Below are positions 1 through 8,592 of a stretch of 64,000 nucleotides of DNA, piece after piece (position 1 is the stretch's first letter; the number at the start of each line of letters is the position of its first letter). A model generated the notes under the pieces. That model saw only the letters and a list, made by a program, of their open reading frames with translations, was not told the DNA's origin and made no database searches. Source of the stretch: CAWGOF01 sp963824225 (GTDB lineage Bacteria; Acidobacteriota; Polarisedimenticolia; Polarisedimenticolales; Polarisedimenticolaceae); contig CAWGOF010000003.1 of the NCBI GenBank assembly GCA_963824225.1, positions 2,232,001 to 2,296,000 of the forward strand, in the 5' to 3' direction. The position numbers and the translations under genes were made by a program.

Positions 1-2
1 GT

Positions 3-707
3 GTCCGCGCGTTCGACGTCGCAGGCAGCCCGAGCGGCTACTCGAACATCGCTCAGGCGACGACACTCGCACCGACCGGACTGGTCGCAGCGTATTCCTT
101 CAATGAGCCAACCGGCTCGTCCGCGAGCGACGCGTCGGGCCAAGGCAACACGGGCACGATCGCCGGGGCGACCCGGAATGCCGCGGGCAAGTTCGGCGGC
201 TCGTTGACCTTCAACGGTTCGACGCACGAGGTCCTGATCCCGAGCTCGACGTCCCTCGACCTGTCGACACGGATGACGATCGAGGCCTGGGTGTATCCGA
301 CCGTGTCGCAGAGCGGCTGGCGCGCGATCGTGCAGCGCGAGGTCGACGCGTACCTGCTTCATGCGGGTTCGAGCGTTGGGACGCTGCGTCCGACCGGAGG
401 CGGCACGTTCAACGGCGTCCTGACGACCATGCGGGACCAGAGCTCGCTGCCCATCGGTGTTTGGACGCACGTCGCGCTGACGTGGGACGGCGCGACGATG
501 CGTCTCTACACCAACGGCGTGCTGCGCACCTCGAAATCGCGCACGGGCACGCTGCAGCGGTCGGCGGACGGCGCCGGATCGGTGCGCATCGGCAACAACG
601 CTCCGTACCGCGAGAGCTTCCTGGGCCGGATCGACGAAGTCCGGATCTACGATCGAGCGCTGTCCGCGGCAGAGGTTCTGGCCGACATGAACGCTCCGTT
701 GCCGTAG
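3..707 (+). CDS. LamG-domain secreted/surface protein, C-terminal part (5' truncated)
   Basis: Frame 3 is open from the window edge to a TAG at 705-707, so only the last ~234 residues are visible. From about residue 30 the protein reads as a LamG/concanavalin A-like jelly-roll domain: an AAYSFNE opening, a GSLTFNGS strand, then TIEAWVYP, WTHVALTWDG and a closing GRIDEVRIYDRALSAAEV. These are the hallmark strands of the family (Laminin_G_3), which usually binds carbohydrate or acts as a module in large exported proteins. The ~20 residues before it look like the end of an Ig/FnIII-type repeat (VRAFDVAGSPSGYS). The N-terminus, any signal peptide and the total size lie outside the window. The last ~60 bases overlap the 3' end of the convergent gene on the other strand. 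Confidence 0.85.
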   Translation, partial: VRAFDVAGSPSGYSNIAQATTLAPTGLVAAYSFNEPTGSSASDASGQGNTGTIAGATRNAAGKFGGSLTFNGSTHEVLIPSSTSLDLSTRMTIEAWVYPTVSQSGWRAIVQREVDAYLLHAGSSVGTLRPTGGGTFNGVLTTMRDQSSLPIGVWTHVALTWDGATMRLYTNGVLRTSKSRTGTLQRSADGAGSVRIGNNAPYRESFLGRIDEVRIYDRALSAAEVLADMNAPLP

Positions 708-1204
708 GCCGGCCGGCTCGGAGAGACGGCGTCTCGTATCAGCGCGTGCGCGTGGTGCCGTAGGAAGTCGACGGCCGTCGGTTCTGCGCCCCGAATCACG
801 GTTCGCTGGGCCAGACCCAGGGACGCCATGGCCAGGAGCGCTCCGATCGGACACGCCACGAGCGCGGACTGCACGTGCCAGGTCAAAAGCGGGAACATGA
901 CGGATGCGAGAGCGCCCCACAGCGCCGCGCGGTCGAGCGCAATACTGGGAACGCTCTTGCCTCTCTCGGCCCAGGCCAGGAGAGCGCCGAACGCGAGCCC
1001 GGACACGAAACCGACGAGCGGCCCCGTAGGCCACACATCGATCGGCCCCTTGCCCCCCGGCACGAGGCGCGCGACGGCGAAGAGCAACACGAGGATCACG
1101 GCCCACAGGATCGCCCAGACCAGGCCGATACCCAGGACTCCGCGCAGCTTCCGGTTCCGTAGCGGGTGGGAGATTGTCGACCACGGAATCGCCCGAACGT
1201 TCAC
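647..1204 (-). CDS. Hypothetical multi-pass membrane protein
   Basis: A 185-residue protein with four clear hydrophobic segments (about residues 25-48, 62-80, 92-108 and 114-131), a basic N-terminus and a polar C-terminal tail. No family is recognised. Codon usage looks like that of its neighbours. The 3' end runs 61 bases into the convergent LamG gene, so the last ~20 residues (GNGAFMSARTSAADSARS) are an antisense read-through of that gene. This suggests that the original stop was lost or that the true tail is short. It stands alone, 93 bases downstream of the kinase gene's stop on the same strand. A membrane protein of unknown function is all that can be supported. Confidence 0.6.
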   Translation of the reverse strand: MNVRAIPWSTISHPLRNRKLRGVLGIGLVWAILWAVILVLLFAVARLVPGGKGPIDVWPTGPLVGFVSGLAFGALLAWAERGKSVPSIALDRAALWGALASVMFPLLTWHVQSALVACPIGALLAMASLGLAQRTVIRGAEPTAVDFLRHHAHALIRDAVSPSRPAYGNGAFMSARTSAADSARS

Positions 1205-1297
1205 GTCGCCTCCCGGTGCTGTTCCGATGCTCGCCCGAACAGGAGCGGCGCGCCATTCGGAATAACCCTCACGAGCAGGGGGCGATTTCGCTCGGGG

Positions 1298-2581
1298 TCA
1301 ATCGAGCTTGAGCGAGACCGGCGTGCCGAGGGCCCGGCCGGCGACGAGGCGCAGGCGGCGCTTCTCCCCGGGCTCGAGCTCGACGACGATCGAATCGCGC
1401 GACGGGCTGCCCGCGCCCGCGGGCGTGACGACCGCGGCGATCTCGCGCTTGCCCGGGCGCACGCGGATCCACGCTTCGAACGTCTCGCTTCCCGGGTCGA
1501 TCAGCCGGCGCAACCCGCCGGGCTTGTCCGGAGCCTCGAGCTCGCGCTCGTAGACCTCGCGACCGTCGACGAGCAGGCTGAGGCTCGCATCGTGCATCGA
1601 GCTCTTGGCCTGGAGGCGCAACCAGGCCCGCTGGGACGACCAGTGCAGCACGACCGCGCCGACGGCGAGAGCCATGCACGCGGCGGCGATCCCGCCGCGC
1701 CTCAGGCGTCGTCGCCCCGCCGGCGCCGCTAGGACCTCCGTGGGCACCGGGTGGATGCCGCGCATCGCGTCGTCCAGCGACTCTTCGAACGCCGCGCCCG
1801 TGGGAAACCGTCGGTCCGGATCCTTGGCCAGCGCGCGCGCGAAGAACGCGTCGAACGCCGGGGACAGCTCGGGACGGCGCTGGCTCGGCGGCACGGGGTC
1901 CGTGTGCACGATCGCGTACAGCACGCCCGGGATGTCGTCGCCCGGAAACGGCCGCGTCCCGGTGAGGGCCTCGTACAGGATCGATGCCAGGGAGAACAGG
2001 TCGCTCCGGCCGTCGACCGTCCCCCCGTGCGTCTGCTCGGGCGACATGTAGGCCGGCGAGCCGAGCGTCAGGTCGGTGCGCGTGAGCACCGAGCCGCCCA
2101 GGCGCGCGATGCCGAAGTCGACGATCTTGATCGCGTCCTCGCCCTCGAGGACCAGCAGGTTCGCCGGCTTGATGTCGCGGTGAACGATGCCCGCGGCATG
2201 CGCCGCGTGCAGCGCCTGGGCGACGCGCCGCGCGAGCGCGCACGCGCGCTCGGGGGCCAGCGACCCTTCGGCGTCGAGCACCTGCCGCAGCGTCCGGCCC
2301 GGCACGTACTCCATGGCCAGGAACGGAGCGCCCGTGGCTTCGTCCTCGCCCGCGTCGTACACGGTGACGATGCCCGGGTGAGACAGCCCCGCTGCGGCGC
2401 GGGCTTCGCGGGCGAAGCGCGCGCGGAACTCCTTCTCGTCCTCCGGGCTCAACCCGCCCGGGACCCGGATGACCTTGATCGCGACGTTTCGATGGAGCCG
2501 CGGGTCGTGGGCCAGGAACACGGCGCCGCCGGCACCGCTCCCGATCTCGCGCTCCACGTCGTACCGCCCGATCCGCGACAC
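1298..2581 (-). CDS. Membrane-anchored Hanks-type serine/threonine protein kinase
   Basis: Transfers phosphate from ATP to Ser/Thr of target proteins. The kinase domain fills residues 7-270 with the expected motifs: glycine loop GSGAGGAV (14-21), VAIK lysine K36, catalytic HRDIKPAN (134-141), DFG (155-157) and SPEQ in place of APE (180-183). A single transmembrane helix at about 296-314 follows a basic stretch, leaving a ~110-residue extracytoplasmic tail. That tail has no PASTA or TPR repeats that I recognise, but carries a PEGA-like look (LLVDGREVYERELEAP and a later GEKRRLRL). The start is GTG at 2579-2581, directly before the conserved GRYDVEREIG. It lies 32 bases downstream of the ferritin gene on the same strand. 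The substrate is unknown. Confidence 0.93.
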   Translation of the reverse strand: MSRIGRYDVEREIGSGAGGAVFLAHDPRLHRNVAIKVIRVPGGLSPEDEKEFRARFAREARAAAGLSHPGIVTVYDAGEDEATGAPFLAMEYVPGRTLRQVLDAEGSLAPERACALARRVAQALHAAHAAGIVHRDIKPANLLVLEGEDAIKIVDFGIARLGGSVLTRTDLTLGSPAYMSPEQTHGGTVDGRSDLFSLASILYEALTGTRPFPGDDIPGVLYAIVHTDPVPPSQRRPELSPAFDAFFARALAKDPDRRFPTGAAFEESLDDAMRGIHPVPTEVLAAPAGRRRLRRGGIAAACMALAVGAVVLHWSSQRAWLRLQAKSSMHDASLSLLVDGREVYERELEAPDKPGGLRRLIDPGSETFEAWIRVRPGKREIAAVVTPAGAGSPSRDSIVVELEPGEKRRLRLVAGRALGTPVSLKLD

Positions 2582-2613
2582 GCGGAAAACTTAGGGCCGG
2601 GCGGCGAGCGCGG

Positions 2614-3135
2614 CTACTCCGACGATCCCGCGCCCTGGCTCGGCTCGGGCTGGCGCAACGAACCGTACTGGTTGTTCAACGCGAGGAGCGCGCCCTTGTC
2701 GTCGCCGGCGAACTCCAGCAGTCCCACCGCGTCGCTCATCGTCTTCTCCTCCTCGACTTGCTCGTCGAGGAACCACTGGAGCGCCGCGATGGTCGCGTAG
2801 TCGTTGACTTCCTTGGCCAGGTCGTACAGCTCGTAGATCGCTTGCGTGTTCGCGCGCTCCTGCTCCATCGAGCGCTGGAAGATGTCGAGGAGCGACGGGA
2901 ACGTCGCCGTTGGCGCGACGAGCGGCTGGAGGTCGACGCGTCCACCCCGGTCGAGCATGTAGCGCAGCAGCCGATGTGCATGCGCCTGCTCCTCGCGGCT
3001 CTGGCGCTCCATGAACGCCGCGAATCCGGTCAGGTGCAGCGTGTCGCAGTACGCGGCCATCGACAGATACGTGTACCACGCCTGCAGCTCTTTGTTGATC
3101 TGCTGGTTGATCGCCTTCTCGAGTTTCGCATGCAT
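2614..3135 (-). CDS. ftnA: Non-heme ferritin (FtnA-like)
   Basis: Iron-storage protein that oxidises Fe(II) and stores it as a ferric core in a 24-subunit cytoplasmic shell. At 173 residues it is near the usual bacterial FtnA length. The diiron ferroxidase ligands are in place: E16, E49, H52, E93, Q126 and E129, with the typical QSREEQAHAH helix. No methionine suitable for bacterioferritin heme binding is evident, so FtnA is preferred over Bfr. The ATG at 3135 has a GGAGG seven bases upstream. A TATGAT sequence at 3162-3167 (minus strand) could be a -10 box, but no good -35 is visible. It is flanked by a PLP decarboxylase upstream and a kinase downstream on the same strand. Confidence 0.93.
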   Translation of the reverse strand: MHAKLEKAINQQINKELQAWYTYLSMAAYCDTLHLTGFAAFMERQSREEQAHAHRLLRYMLDRGGRVDLQPLVAPTATFPSLLDIFQRSMEQERANTQAIYELYDLAKEVNDYATIAALQWFLDEQVEEEKTMSDAVGLLEFAGDDKGALLALNNQYGSLRQPEPSQGAGSSE

Positions 3136-3162
3136 GAGTCGTCCTCCGTGGGGGCCTTCCGA

Positions 3163-4623
3163 TCATAGCAGGAGCGCGGCGCGGCGTAGCTCGTCCCAGC
3201 AGCCGTCGATGTGGGCCCACGTCACGCGCGGATTGCCGATCGAGACGCGCAGGGTGTACCGGCCGTCGAGGCGCGTGTGCGACAGGAAATACCGCCCGCC
3301 GCGATTCACCGTGTCCAGGATCGCCTCGTTCGCGCGGTCGAGGTCGGCTTCGGCGAGCGCCCGGTGCGCCGGCCGGTAACGGAAGCATAGCGTGGCGAAC
3401 GGCACGGGCGCGAGCCGCTCCCAGTCCGGGTCGGCATCGATGCGCTCGGCCAGCGTGAGCGCCATGCGGCAGTGCTCGCGGATCCGCGCGGCGATCCCGT
3501 CCACGCCGAAGTACCGGATCTCGAACCACAGCTTGAGCGCCCGAAACCGCCGGCCGAGCTGGACGCCGTATTCGCTGTAGTTGCGAACGTCCGCGCCGAC
3601 CGACGTGCGCAGGTACTCCGGAACGAGCGAGAACGCGTCGCGAAACGCCGGGGCCTCGCGGAACAGCAGCAGCGACGCGTCGAACGGCGTGAACATCCAC
3701 TTGTGCGGGTTGAACACGATCGACTGCGCGCGCTCCCACCCGGCGAACTGCGGCCGCAGCTCGGGCAGGATCGCGGCGGCCCCGGCGTACGCCGCGTCGA
3801 CGTGGAGCCACAGTCGCTCGCGCTCGCAGATCGCGGCGATCGCGGCCGCCGGGTCGATCGCGGTCGACGACGTGGTTCCGAGCGTGGCGACGACGAGGAA
3901 CGGCGTGGAGCCCCTCGCGCGGTCCTCGGCGATCGCCCGCTCGAGCGCATCCGGCCGCATGCGCCGCTCGGCGTCGACGTCGACCTTGCGCAGCCCCGCG
4001 CGGCCGACGCCGGTCACGATCGCCGCCTTGTCGATCGACGAATGGGCCTCGGTCGAGGCGTAGGCCCGCAGCCGACCCACGCCCGTCCGCCCGGCGAGTC
4101 CTTCCTCGCGCGCGTCGAGGCCCGGGACGGCGTGGCGTGCGGCGACGAACGCGAGGAGCGACGAGACGGATGCCGTGTCCGTGAGCATCCCGTCGAACTC
4201 CGCGGGCAGGCCGAGCATCTGCCGGAGCCAGTCGACGACGACCTGCTCGAGCTCGGTCGACGCGGGCGCATTGCGCCACAGCATGACGTTCGAGTTGAGG
4301 CCCGCGGCGAGCCACTCGCCGAGGATCCCCGGTCCCGAGGCGACGCTCGGGAAGTACGCGAGGAACCCCGGGTGCTGCCAGTGCGTGACGTTGGGCTCGA
4401 TGAGTCGCGCGAAATCGTCGAGCGCGCGCCCGAGCGGCTCGGACGCCTGAGGCGGCGCGGCGGGCAGTGCCGCGCGCACGTCGCCCGGTCGTACGTCCGG
4501 GAGGACCCGGTAGCTCTCGAGGCGCTCGAGATAGTCGGCGACCTGATCGGCGACGCGGTGGGCGTATTCGCGGAATTCCGCGGCCGGCATGTCGCCGAGC
4601 GCGGGCGGCGGTCGGTCGGACAC
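3163..4623 (-). CDS. PLP-dependent aromatic-L-amino-acid decarboxylase family protein
   Basis: Group II PLP decarboxylase of the DDC/TDC type, which removes CO2 from aromatic amino acids (tryptophan, tyrosine, DOPA or phenylalanine). The 486-residue length fits the family. The PLP lysine is K308 in NPHKW, the pyridine-nitrogen Asp is D276 in HVDAAYAG, and the ring-stacking His is H194. The N-terminal NVTHWQHPGFLAYFP segment (78-92) is the substrate-binding signature of this clade. The usual TSGGTEA loop is replaced by LTDTASVSSLLAF, as in many uncharacterised bacterial members, so the substrate cannot be read off. The start is GTG at 4621-4623 with AGGAGG just upstream. A TAGAAT box lies at 4644-4649. 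Confidence 0.9.
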   Translation of the reverse strand: MSDRPPPALGDMPAAEFREYAHRVADQVADYLERLESYRVLPDVRPGDVRAALPAAPPQASEPLGRALDDFARLIEPNVTHWQHPGFLAYFPSVASGPGILGEWLAAGLNSNVMLWRNAPASTELEQVVVDWLRQMLGLPAEFDGMLTDTASVSSLLAFVAARHAVPGLDAREEGLAGRTGVGRLRAYASTEAHSSIDKAAIVTGVGRAGLRKVDVDAERRMRPDALERAIAEDRARGSTPFLVVATLGTTSSTAIDPAAAIAAICERERLWLHVDAAYAGAAAILPELRPQFAGWERAQSIVFNPHKWMFTPFDASLLLFREAPAFRDAFSLVPEYLRTSVGADVRNYSEYGVQLGRRFRALKLWFEIRYFGVDGIAARIREHCRMALTLAERIDADPDWERLAPVPFATLCFRYRPAHRALAEADLDRANEAILDTVNRGGRYFLSHTRLDGRYTLRVSIGNPRVTWAHIDGCWDELRRAALLL

Positions 4624-4717
4624 CAGCTCCTCCTGAGCTCACGATTCTATCCACCATCGGTGGTCCGCTCGCGGTACGTTTGGTCGTCCCCCAACGAATC
4701 CTCTGGCGGAGGCCGGC

Positions 4718-6907
4718 ATGAGAGCGGAGCGTGCCCCGTTTTTCCTGATTCTGGTGCTCTCGTACACGACCCTCCTCGCGCAGGAGGAGCCGCACGAGGT
4801 GCCCGACGACCCGCCGGCCACGATCGAGACCGCTCAGCCGCGGGTCGCGGCGCCGCCGGTCGTCCGCGGCGGGAACCGCAGCATCCAGGTCAATGTGGAT
4901 GGGGCCGGGATGGACATCGTCGGCGACGCGGCCAACGAGCCGACGCTGGCCATCCACCCGCTCGATCCGAACGACATCGCCGTCGTCTGGCGTCAGTTCG
5001 ACTCGATCAGCTCGAACTTCCGTCAGGCGGGTCACGCGTACAGCCAGAACGGCGGCGCGACGTGGACGTTTCCCGGCTCGCTCGACCCGGGTCAGTTCCG
5101 CAGCGATCCGGTCCTCGACACCGACTCGACCGGCCGGTTCTTCTTGTACAGCCTGAGCTCGACGACCACGACCGAGTACTTCGTGTCGCTCGACGGCGCC
5201 GTGACGTGGTCCGCGCCGCGAGCATCGTTCGGGGGGGACAAGAACTGGACGACCGTCGACGCCACGGGCGGGACCGGAGACGGGAACGTCTATTCGATCT
5301 GGAACTCGCAGTTCACGTGCTGCGCCCCCGGGACCGATTTCGCACGCTCGATCGACGGCGCGCTGTCGCATCAGGGACCGTACCTGATGCCGAGCAAGGT
5401 CAAGTGGGGCACGGTGGAGGTCGGTCCGGACGGTGAGCTGTACGTCGTGGGCATCCCGACGAGCGGCAACCCGCCGCACGTGATCCTGCGCTCGACCAAC
5501 GCCCGGAATCCCCTCGTCGTCCCGACGTTCGACCTCGTGCGCAGCGTGAATCTCGGCGGGACGACGACGTTCGGGGCCCCGCCGAACCCCGGAGGGTTGC
5601 TGGGGCAAGTCTGGGTCGCGACGGACCATTCGACCGGACCGTCGCGGGGCAACGTGTACGTCCTCGGCTCGGTCGCGGCGGCGGGTGGCGATCCGCTCGA
5701 CGTGAAGCTCTCGCGCAGCGAGGACGGGGGCGCCACGTGGAGCCCCGCGGTGCGAATCCACGACGATCCGCTCGGAGGCTATCAGTGGTTCGGCACCGTG
5801 TCGGTGGCACCGACCGGTCGGATCGACGCGATCTGGAACGACACGCGGATCCACCCGTCGGCGATGGAGTCCGAGGTGTACTACGCCTACTCGACCGACG
5901 AAGGGCGAACGTGGTCCGCCGCGCTGCCCGTCACCCCACGGTTCAACTCGGCCGTCGGGTATCCGCAGCAGAACAAGATCGGCGACTACTACCACATGAT
6001 CTCGGACGCCCAGGGCGCGGGCCTCGTGTACTCGGCGACGTTCCGCGGCGGCCAGGACGTGTACTTCCTGCGCGTGGGCGACTGCAACGAAAACGGCACG
6101 CACGACGGGAACGACGTCGCGTCGGCAACGAGCGCCGACTGCAATGAGAACGGGACCCCCGACGAGTGCGAGCCGATCCAGCCGTGCACGGCGTGCGACG
6201 GCGACGGGCTGTGCGAGCCGGGCGAGTCGTGTCAGAGCTGCGCGGCGGACTGCCCGCCCCCCGGCTGCGGCAACGACGCGTGCGAGCCGGCGATCGGCGA
6301 GGACTGCCTGTCCTGTCCCGCCGATTGTGCGGGGGTCCAGGGCGGGAGCCCGGGGGAACGATTCTGCTGCGGCGACGGTGCGGGCCTCTCGCCCGTGGGC
6401 TGCGCGGACGTGCGCTGCCAGTCGAACGGGTTCCAGTGCACGAACGCGGCCGCGTGTTGCGGGGATGCGGTGTGCGAGGGGTTGGAGAATCCGGGCAGCT
6501 GCGCGGCCGACTGCTTCCCGGTGGACAACGACCTCGACGACACGCGCGACATCCTCGATTGCGCGCCCGCGGACCCCGACGCCTTCGCCGCACCCGGCGA
6601 GATCCTCGATGTCCGGCTCCTGGGCAACAAGCAGACGATGACGTGGACCACGGACGCACCGAGCTCCGGAGCCGGCACCGTCTACGACGTGGTTCGCGGA
6701 GTCGTCGGCGAGCTACCGGTCGGCTCCGGCCCGTCCGAGGTGTGCCACGCAACCGGACTCAGCGGGACGTCGGCCACGATTGTGACCAACCCGCCACCCG
6801 ACGTGGCCTGGTACCTCCTCGTCCGCGGACGCAACGTCTGCGCGAGCGGTGGGTATGGGGACGACGCGAGCGGGGACCCGCGAATCAGCCTGGCCTGCGA
6901 TCCGTAG
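4718..6907 (+). CDS. Secreted BNR/Asp-box (sialidase-fold) protein with Cys-rich tail
   Basis: A 729-residue exported protein. Residues 1-22 form a signal peptide (hydrophobic FFLILVLSYTTLL, cleavage near AQ). Residues ~55-450 carry at least four Asp-box motifs (S-x-D/N-x-G-x-T-W) near residues 108, 157, 333 and 391, the mark of a six-bladed sialidase-type propeller. From ~454 to 615 comes a cysteine-rich stretch. It opens with two DCNENG units, one ending in GTPDECE, an EF-hand/dockerin-like repeat common in Planctomycetota and Acidobacteriota. CxxCxxDC repeats follow, and the protein ends in an FnIII-like module. Catalytic residues of true sialidases are not apparent, so an adhesive or binding role is as likely as hydrolysis. 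The ATG follows GGAGG by five bases. Confidence 0.8.
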   Translation: MRAERAPFFLILVLSYTTLLAQEEPHEVPDDPPATIETAQPRVAAPPVVRGGNRSIQVNVDGAGMDIVGDAANEPTLAIHPLDPNDIAVVWRQFDSISSNFRQAGHAYSQNGGATWTFPGSLDPGQFRSDPVLDTDSTGRFFLYSLSSTTTTEYFVSLDGAVTWSAPRASFGGDKNWTTVDATGGTGDGNVYSIWNSQFTCCAPGTDFARSIDGALSHQGPYLMPSKVKWGTVEVGPDGELYVVGIPTSGNPPHVILRSTNARNPLVVPTFDLVRSVNLGGTTTFGAPPNPGGLLGQVWVATDHSTGPSRGNVYVLGSVAAAGGDPLDVKLSRSEDGGATWSPAVRIHDDPLGGYQWFGTVSVAPTGRIDAIWNDTRIHPSAMESEVYYAYSTDEGRTWSAALPVTPRFNSAVGYPQQNKIGDYYHMISDAQGAGLVYSATFRGGQDVYFLRVGDCNENGTHDGNDVASATSADCNENGTPDECEPIQPCTACDGDGLCEPGESCQSCAADCPPPGCGNDACEPAIGEDCLSCPADCAGVQGGSPGERFCCGDGAGLSPVGCADVRCQSNGFQCTNAAACCGDAVCEGLENPGSCAADCFPVDNDLDDTRDILDCAPADPDAFAAPGEILDVRLLGNKQTMTWTTDAPSSGAGTVYDVVRGVVGELPVGSGPSEVCHATGLSGTSATIVTNPPPDVAWYLLVRGRNVCASGGYGDDASGDPRISLACDP

Positions 6908-6909
6908 GC

Positions 6910-7344
6910 TCAGTCGGGCTTCGACTTGCCGGCGCCGCCCGCGAGCTGGAACGCGATCGTGCACCAGCGGTGCAAGCGTGCTCGCGTCTGGGCCAACGGC
7001 TCGTCGGTCACGAACGCGTCGAAGCGGACCCAGTCCCCGCCGATCTCGGTCGCCGGAGCCCCGTGCTCGGAGAGCGCGGCCTCCAAGCGCCCCGGGCCGA
7101 CGCGCACGCACATCGCCGTTTGACCGTACGCCAGGGCATACACGCGCCCGGCCGAGTTCCGCGCCGCGATCCAGGCGTACGCCGCCGGGTCCGGGCAGAC
7201 GGTGCTCGTTCCGGGCAGGCCGCGAATCGCCGACTCGAGCTCCGTCGCGATGTCCGAGTGGGCCGAGGGTGCGGTCGCCTCGAGAAACGCGATCACGTCG
7301 GCGTTCGCCGGGATCCGCAGGTCCGACGGAACGGTCCAGGACAT
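6910..7344 (-). CDS. Hypothetical cytoplasmic protein (144 aa)
   Basis: I do not recognise the family. The protein is soluble, with no signal peptide or membrane segment, and has a mixed alpha/beta look with single Cys residues at ~50, 79 and 127. Its middle (YAWIAARNSAGRVYALAYG) resembles small proteins that bind or report a numeric quantity, but nothing catalytic stands out. The gene converges on the Asp-box protein with a 2-base gap and is divergent from the DUF1428 gene. A TAGACT sequence at 7352-7357 on the minus strand could serve as a -10 box. Codon use is like the neighbours, supporting a real gene. Confidence 0.65.
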   Translation of the reverse strand: MSWTVPSDLRIPANADVIAFLEATAPSAHSDIATELESAIRGLPGTSTVCPDPAAYAWIAARNSAGRVYALAYGQTAMCVRVGPGRLEAALSEHGAPATEIGGDWVRFDAFVTDEPLAQTRARLHRWCTIAFQLAGGAGKSKPD

Positions 7345-7436
7345 GACCTCGAGTCTACCATCCCTCCACGGAGCCTTGACCGCGCGCCCGACTTGATCGA
7401 CCCTGCTCGTCGAAAACGCTCACGGCAGGAGGTTCC

Positions 7437-7796
7437 ATGGCGTACGTCGATGGCTTCGTGTTGCCGGTGCCGAAGAAAAAGATGGCGGAGTACCGCCGCT
7501 TGTCACAGAAGTGCGCGAAGGTCTGGCGCGACCACGGCGCACTGGACTACAAGGAGTGCGTCGCCGACGACGTCAAGCGCGGCAAGGTGACGTCGTTCCC
7601 CCAGAGCGTCAAGCTCAAGGCCGGCGAGACGGTCGTGTTCTCGTGGATCCTGTACAAGTCGCGGGCGCATCGCGATCGCGTCAACAAGAAGGTCATGGCC
7701 GATCCGCGCCTCAAGTCGATGATGGACCCGAGCGCCATGCCGTTCGACGCGATGCGCATGTTCTGGGGCGGTTTCAAGGTATTCGTCGAGGGATGA
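7437..7796 (+). CDS. DUF1428 family protein (YbaA-like)
   Basis: A 119-residue protein that matches the DUF1428 family end to end: YVDGFVLPVPKKKMAEYRRL at the start, a central ETVVFSWILYKSRAHRD, and the conserved RMFWGGFKVFV ending. The fold is a dimeric ferredoxin-like alpha/beta barrel and the function is unknown; members often occur as stand-alone stress or metabolism genes. The ATG follows AGGAGG by a few bases. It converges with uppP (6-base gap), so it is a single-gene unit. Confidence 0.9.
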   Translation: MAYVDGFVLPVPKKKMAEYRRLSQKCAKVWRDHGALDYKECVADDVKRGKVTSFPQSVKLKAGETVVFSWILYKSRAHRDRVNKKVMADPRLKSMMDPSAMPFDAMRMFWGGFKVFVEG

Positions 7797-7802
7797 CGGC
7801 GC

Positions 7803-8591
7803 TCAGACCGCGACCAGGACGACGAGCCCCAGCGCGATCCGATACCAGGCGAACGGCCGCAGCGTGTGGGTCGAGACCCAGCGCAACAGCCAGCGGATCG
7901 TGGCCCAGGCGACGACGAACGAGATGACGAGGGCCACGAGGAGCCACTTCAGGTCGCCCGGGGCGAGGTGTTCGGCGTTCTTCGCCAGGTCGTAGACGGT
8001 CGCTGCGCCGAGCGTCGGGATCGCGAGCAGGAACGAGAACTCGGTCGCGGCCCGGCGGCTCAGGCCGCAGCACATGCCGCCCAGGATCGTCGCGCCGGAG
8101 CGCGAGAACCCGGGCCACAGCGCCAGACACTGCGCGAGGCCGATGCCCGCGGCCTGGGCCCAGCCCGTGCGCTCGGCGACGTCCGTGCGCACGCGGAGCG
8201 GCGCGGCCTCGACGACGAAGATCAGCACGGCGCCGACGATCAGCGCGAGCGCCACGGTGCGCGGCCCGAACAGGTGCTCGGAGATCCAGTCGTGGAGCGC
8301 GAGCGCCGCGACGGCCGCCGGCGCGAACGCGACGAAGAGCCGCAGGACGAACGCGCGGGCCTCGGTCGAGTACCGCGCCTCGCGGGCCACGGCGAGGAGA
8401 CGCACCCGGTACTCCCACACGACGGCGAGCACCGCGCCGAGCTGGATGAAGATCTCGAACACCTCGGCCCGCCGGCCGGTCAGGCCGAGCGGGCCGGCGA
8501 CAAGGATCAGGTGCCCGGTCGACGAGATCGGCAGGAACTCGGTCAGCCCCTCGACGAGCCCGAGCACGAGCGCAACCCACAGCATCGGCAC
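7803..8591 (-). CDS. uppP: Undecaprenyl-diphosphate phosphatase UppP/BacA
   Basis: Dephosphorylates undecaprenyl diphosphate to regenerate the lipid carrier for peptidoglycan and other glycans; integral to the inner membrane. The 262-residue protein has the two catalytic blocks: EGLTEFLPISSTGHL (14-28; Glu14, Glu18, Ser23/24, His27) and PGFSRSGAT (159-167; Arg163). About eight hydrophobic helices are visible. The start is GTG at 8589-8591, one base after the TGA of the MMPL exporter gene (8593-8595), so the two are almost certainly co-transcribed with the exporter first. Confidence 0.95.
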   Translation of the reverse strand: MPMLWVALVLGLVEGLTEFLPISSTGHLILVAGPLGLTGRRAEVFEIFIQLGAVLAVVWEYRVRLLAVAREARYSTEARAFVLRLFVAFAPAAVAALALHDWISEHLFGPRTVALALIVGAVLIFVVEAAPLRVRTDVAERTGWAQAAGIGLAQCLALWPGFSRSGATILGGMCCGLSRRAATEFSFLLAIPTLGAATVYDLAKNAEHLAPGDLKWLLVALVISFVVAWATIRWLLRWVSTHTLRPFAWYRIALGLVVLVAV

Positions 8592-8592
8592 G

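Noticed and set aside
4651..4663. Operator CCACC-ATC-GGTGG between the PLP decarboxylase and Asp-box genes
   Set aside because: Short near-palindrome seen once; no regulator gene nearby, so chance cannot be excluded.
2591..6103. Minus-strand frame of 1170 codons
   Set aside because: Covers ferritin, decarboxylase and Asp-box genes in the wrong frame; no recognisable motif. A composition shadow.
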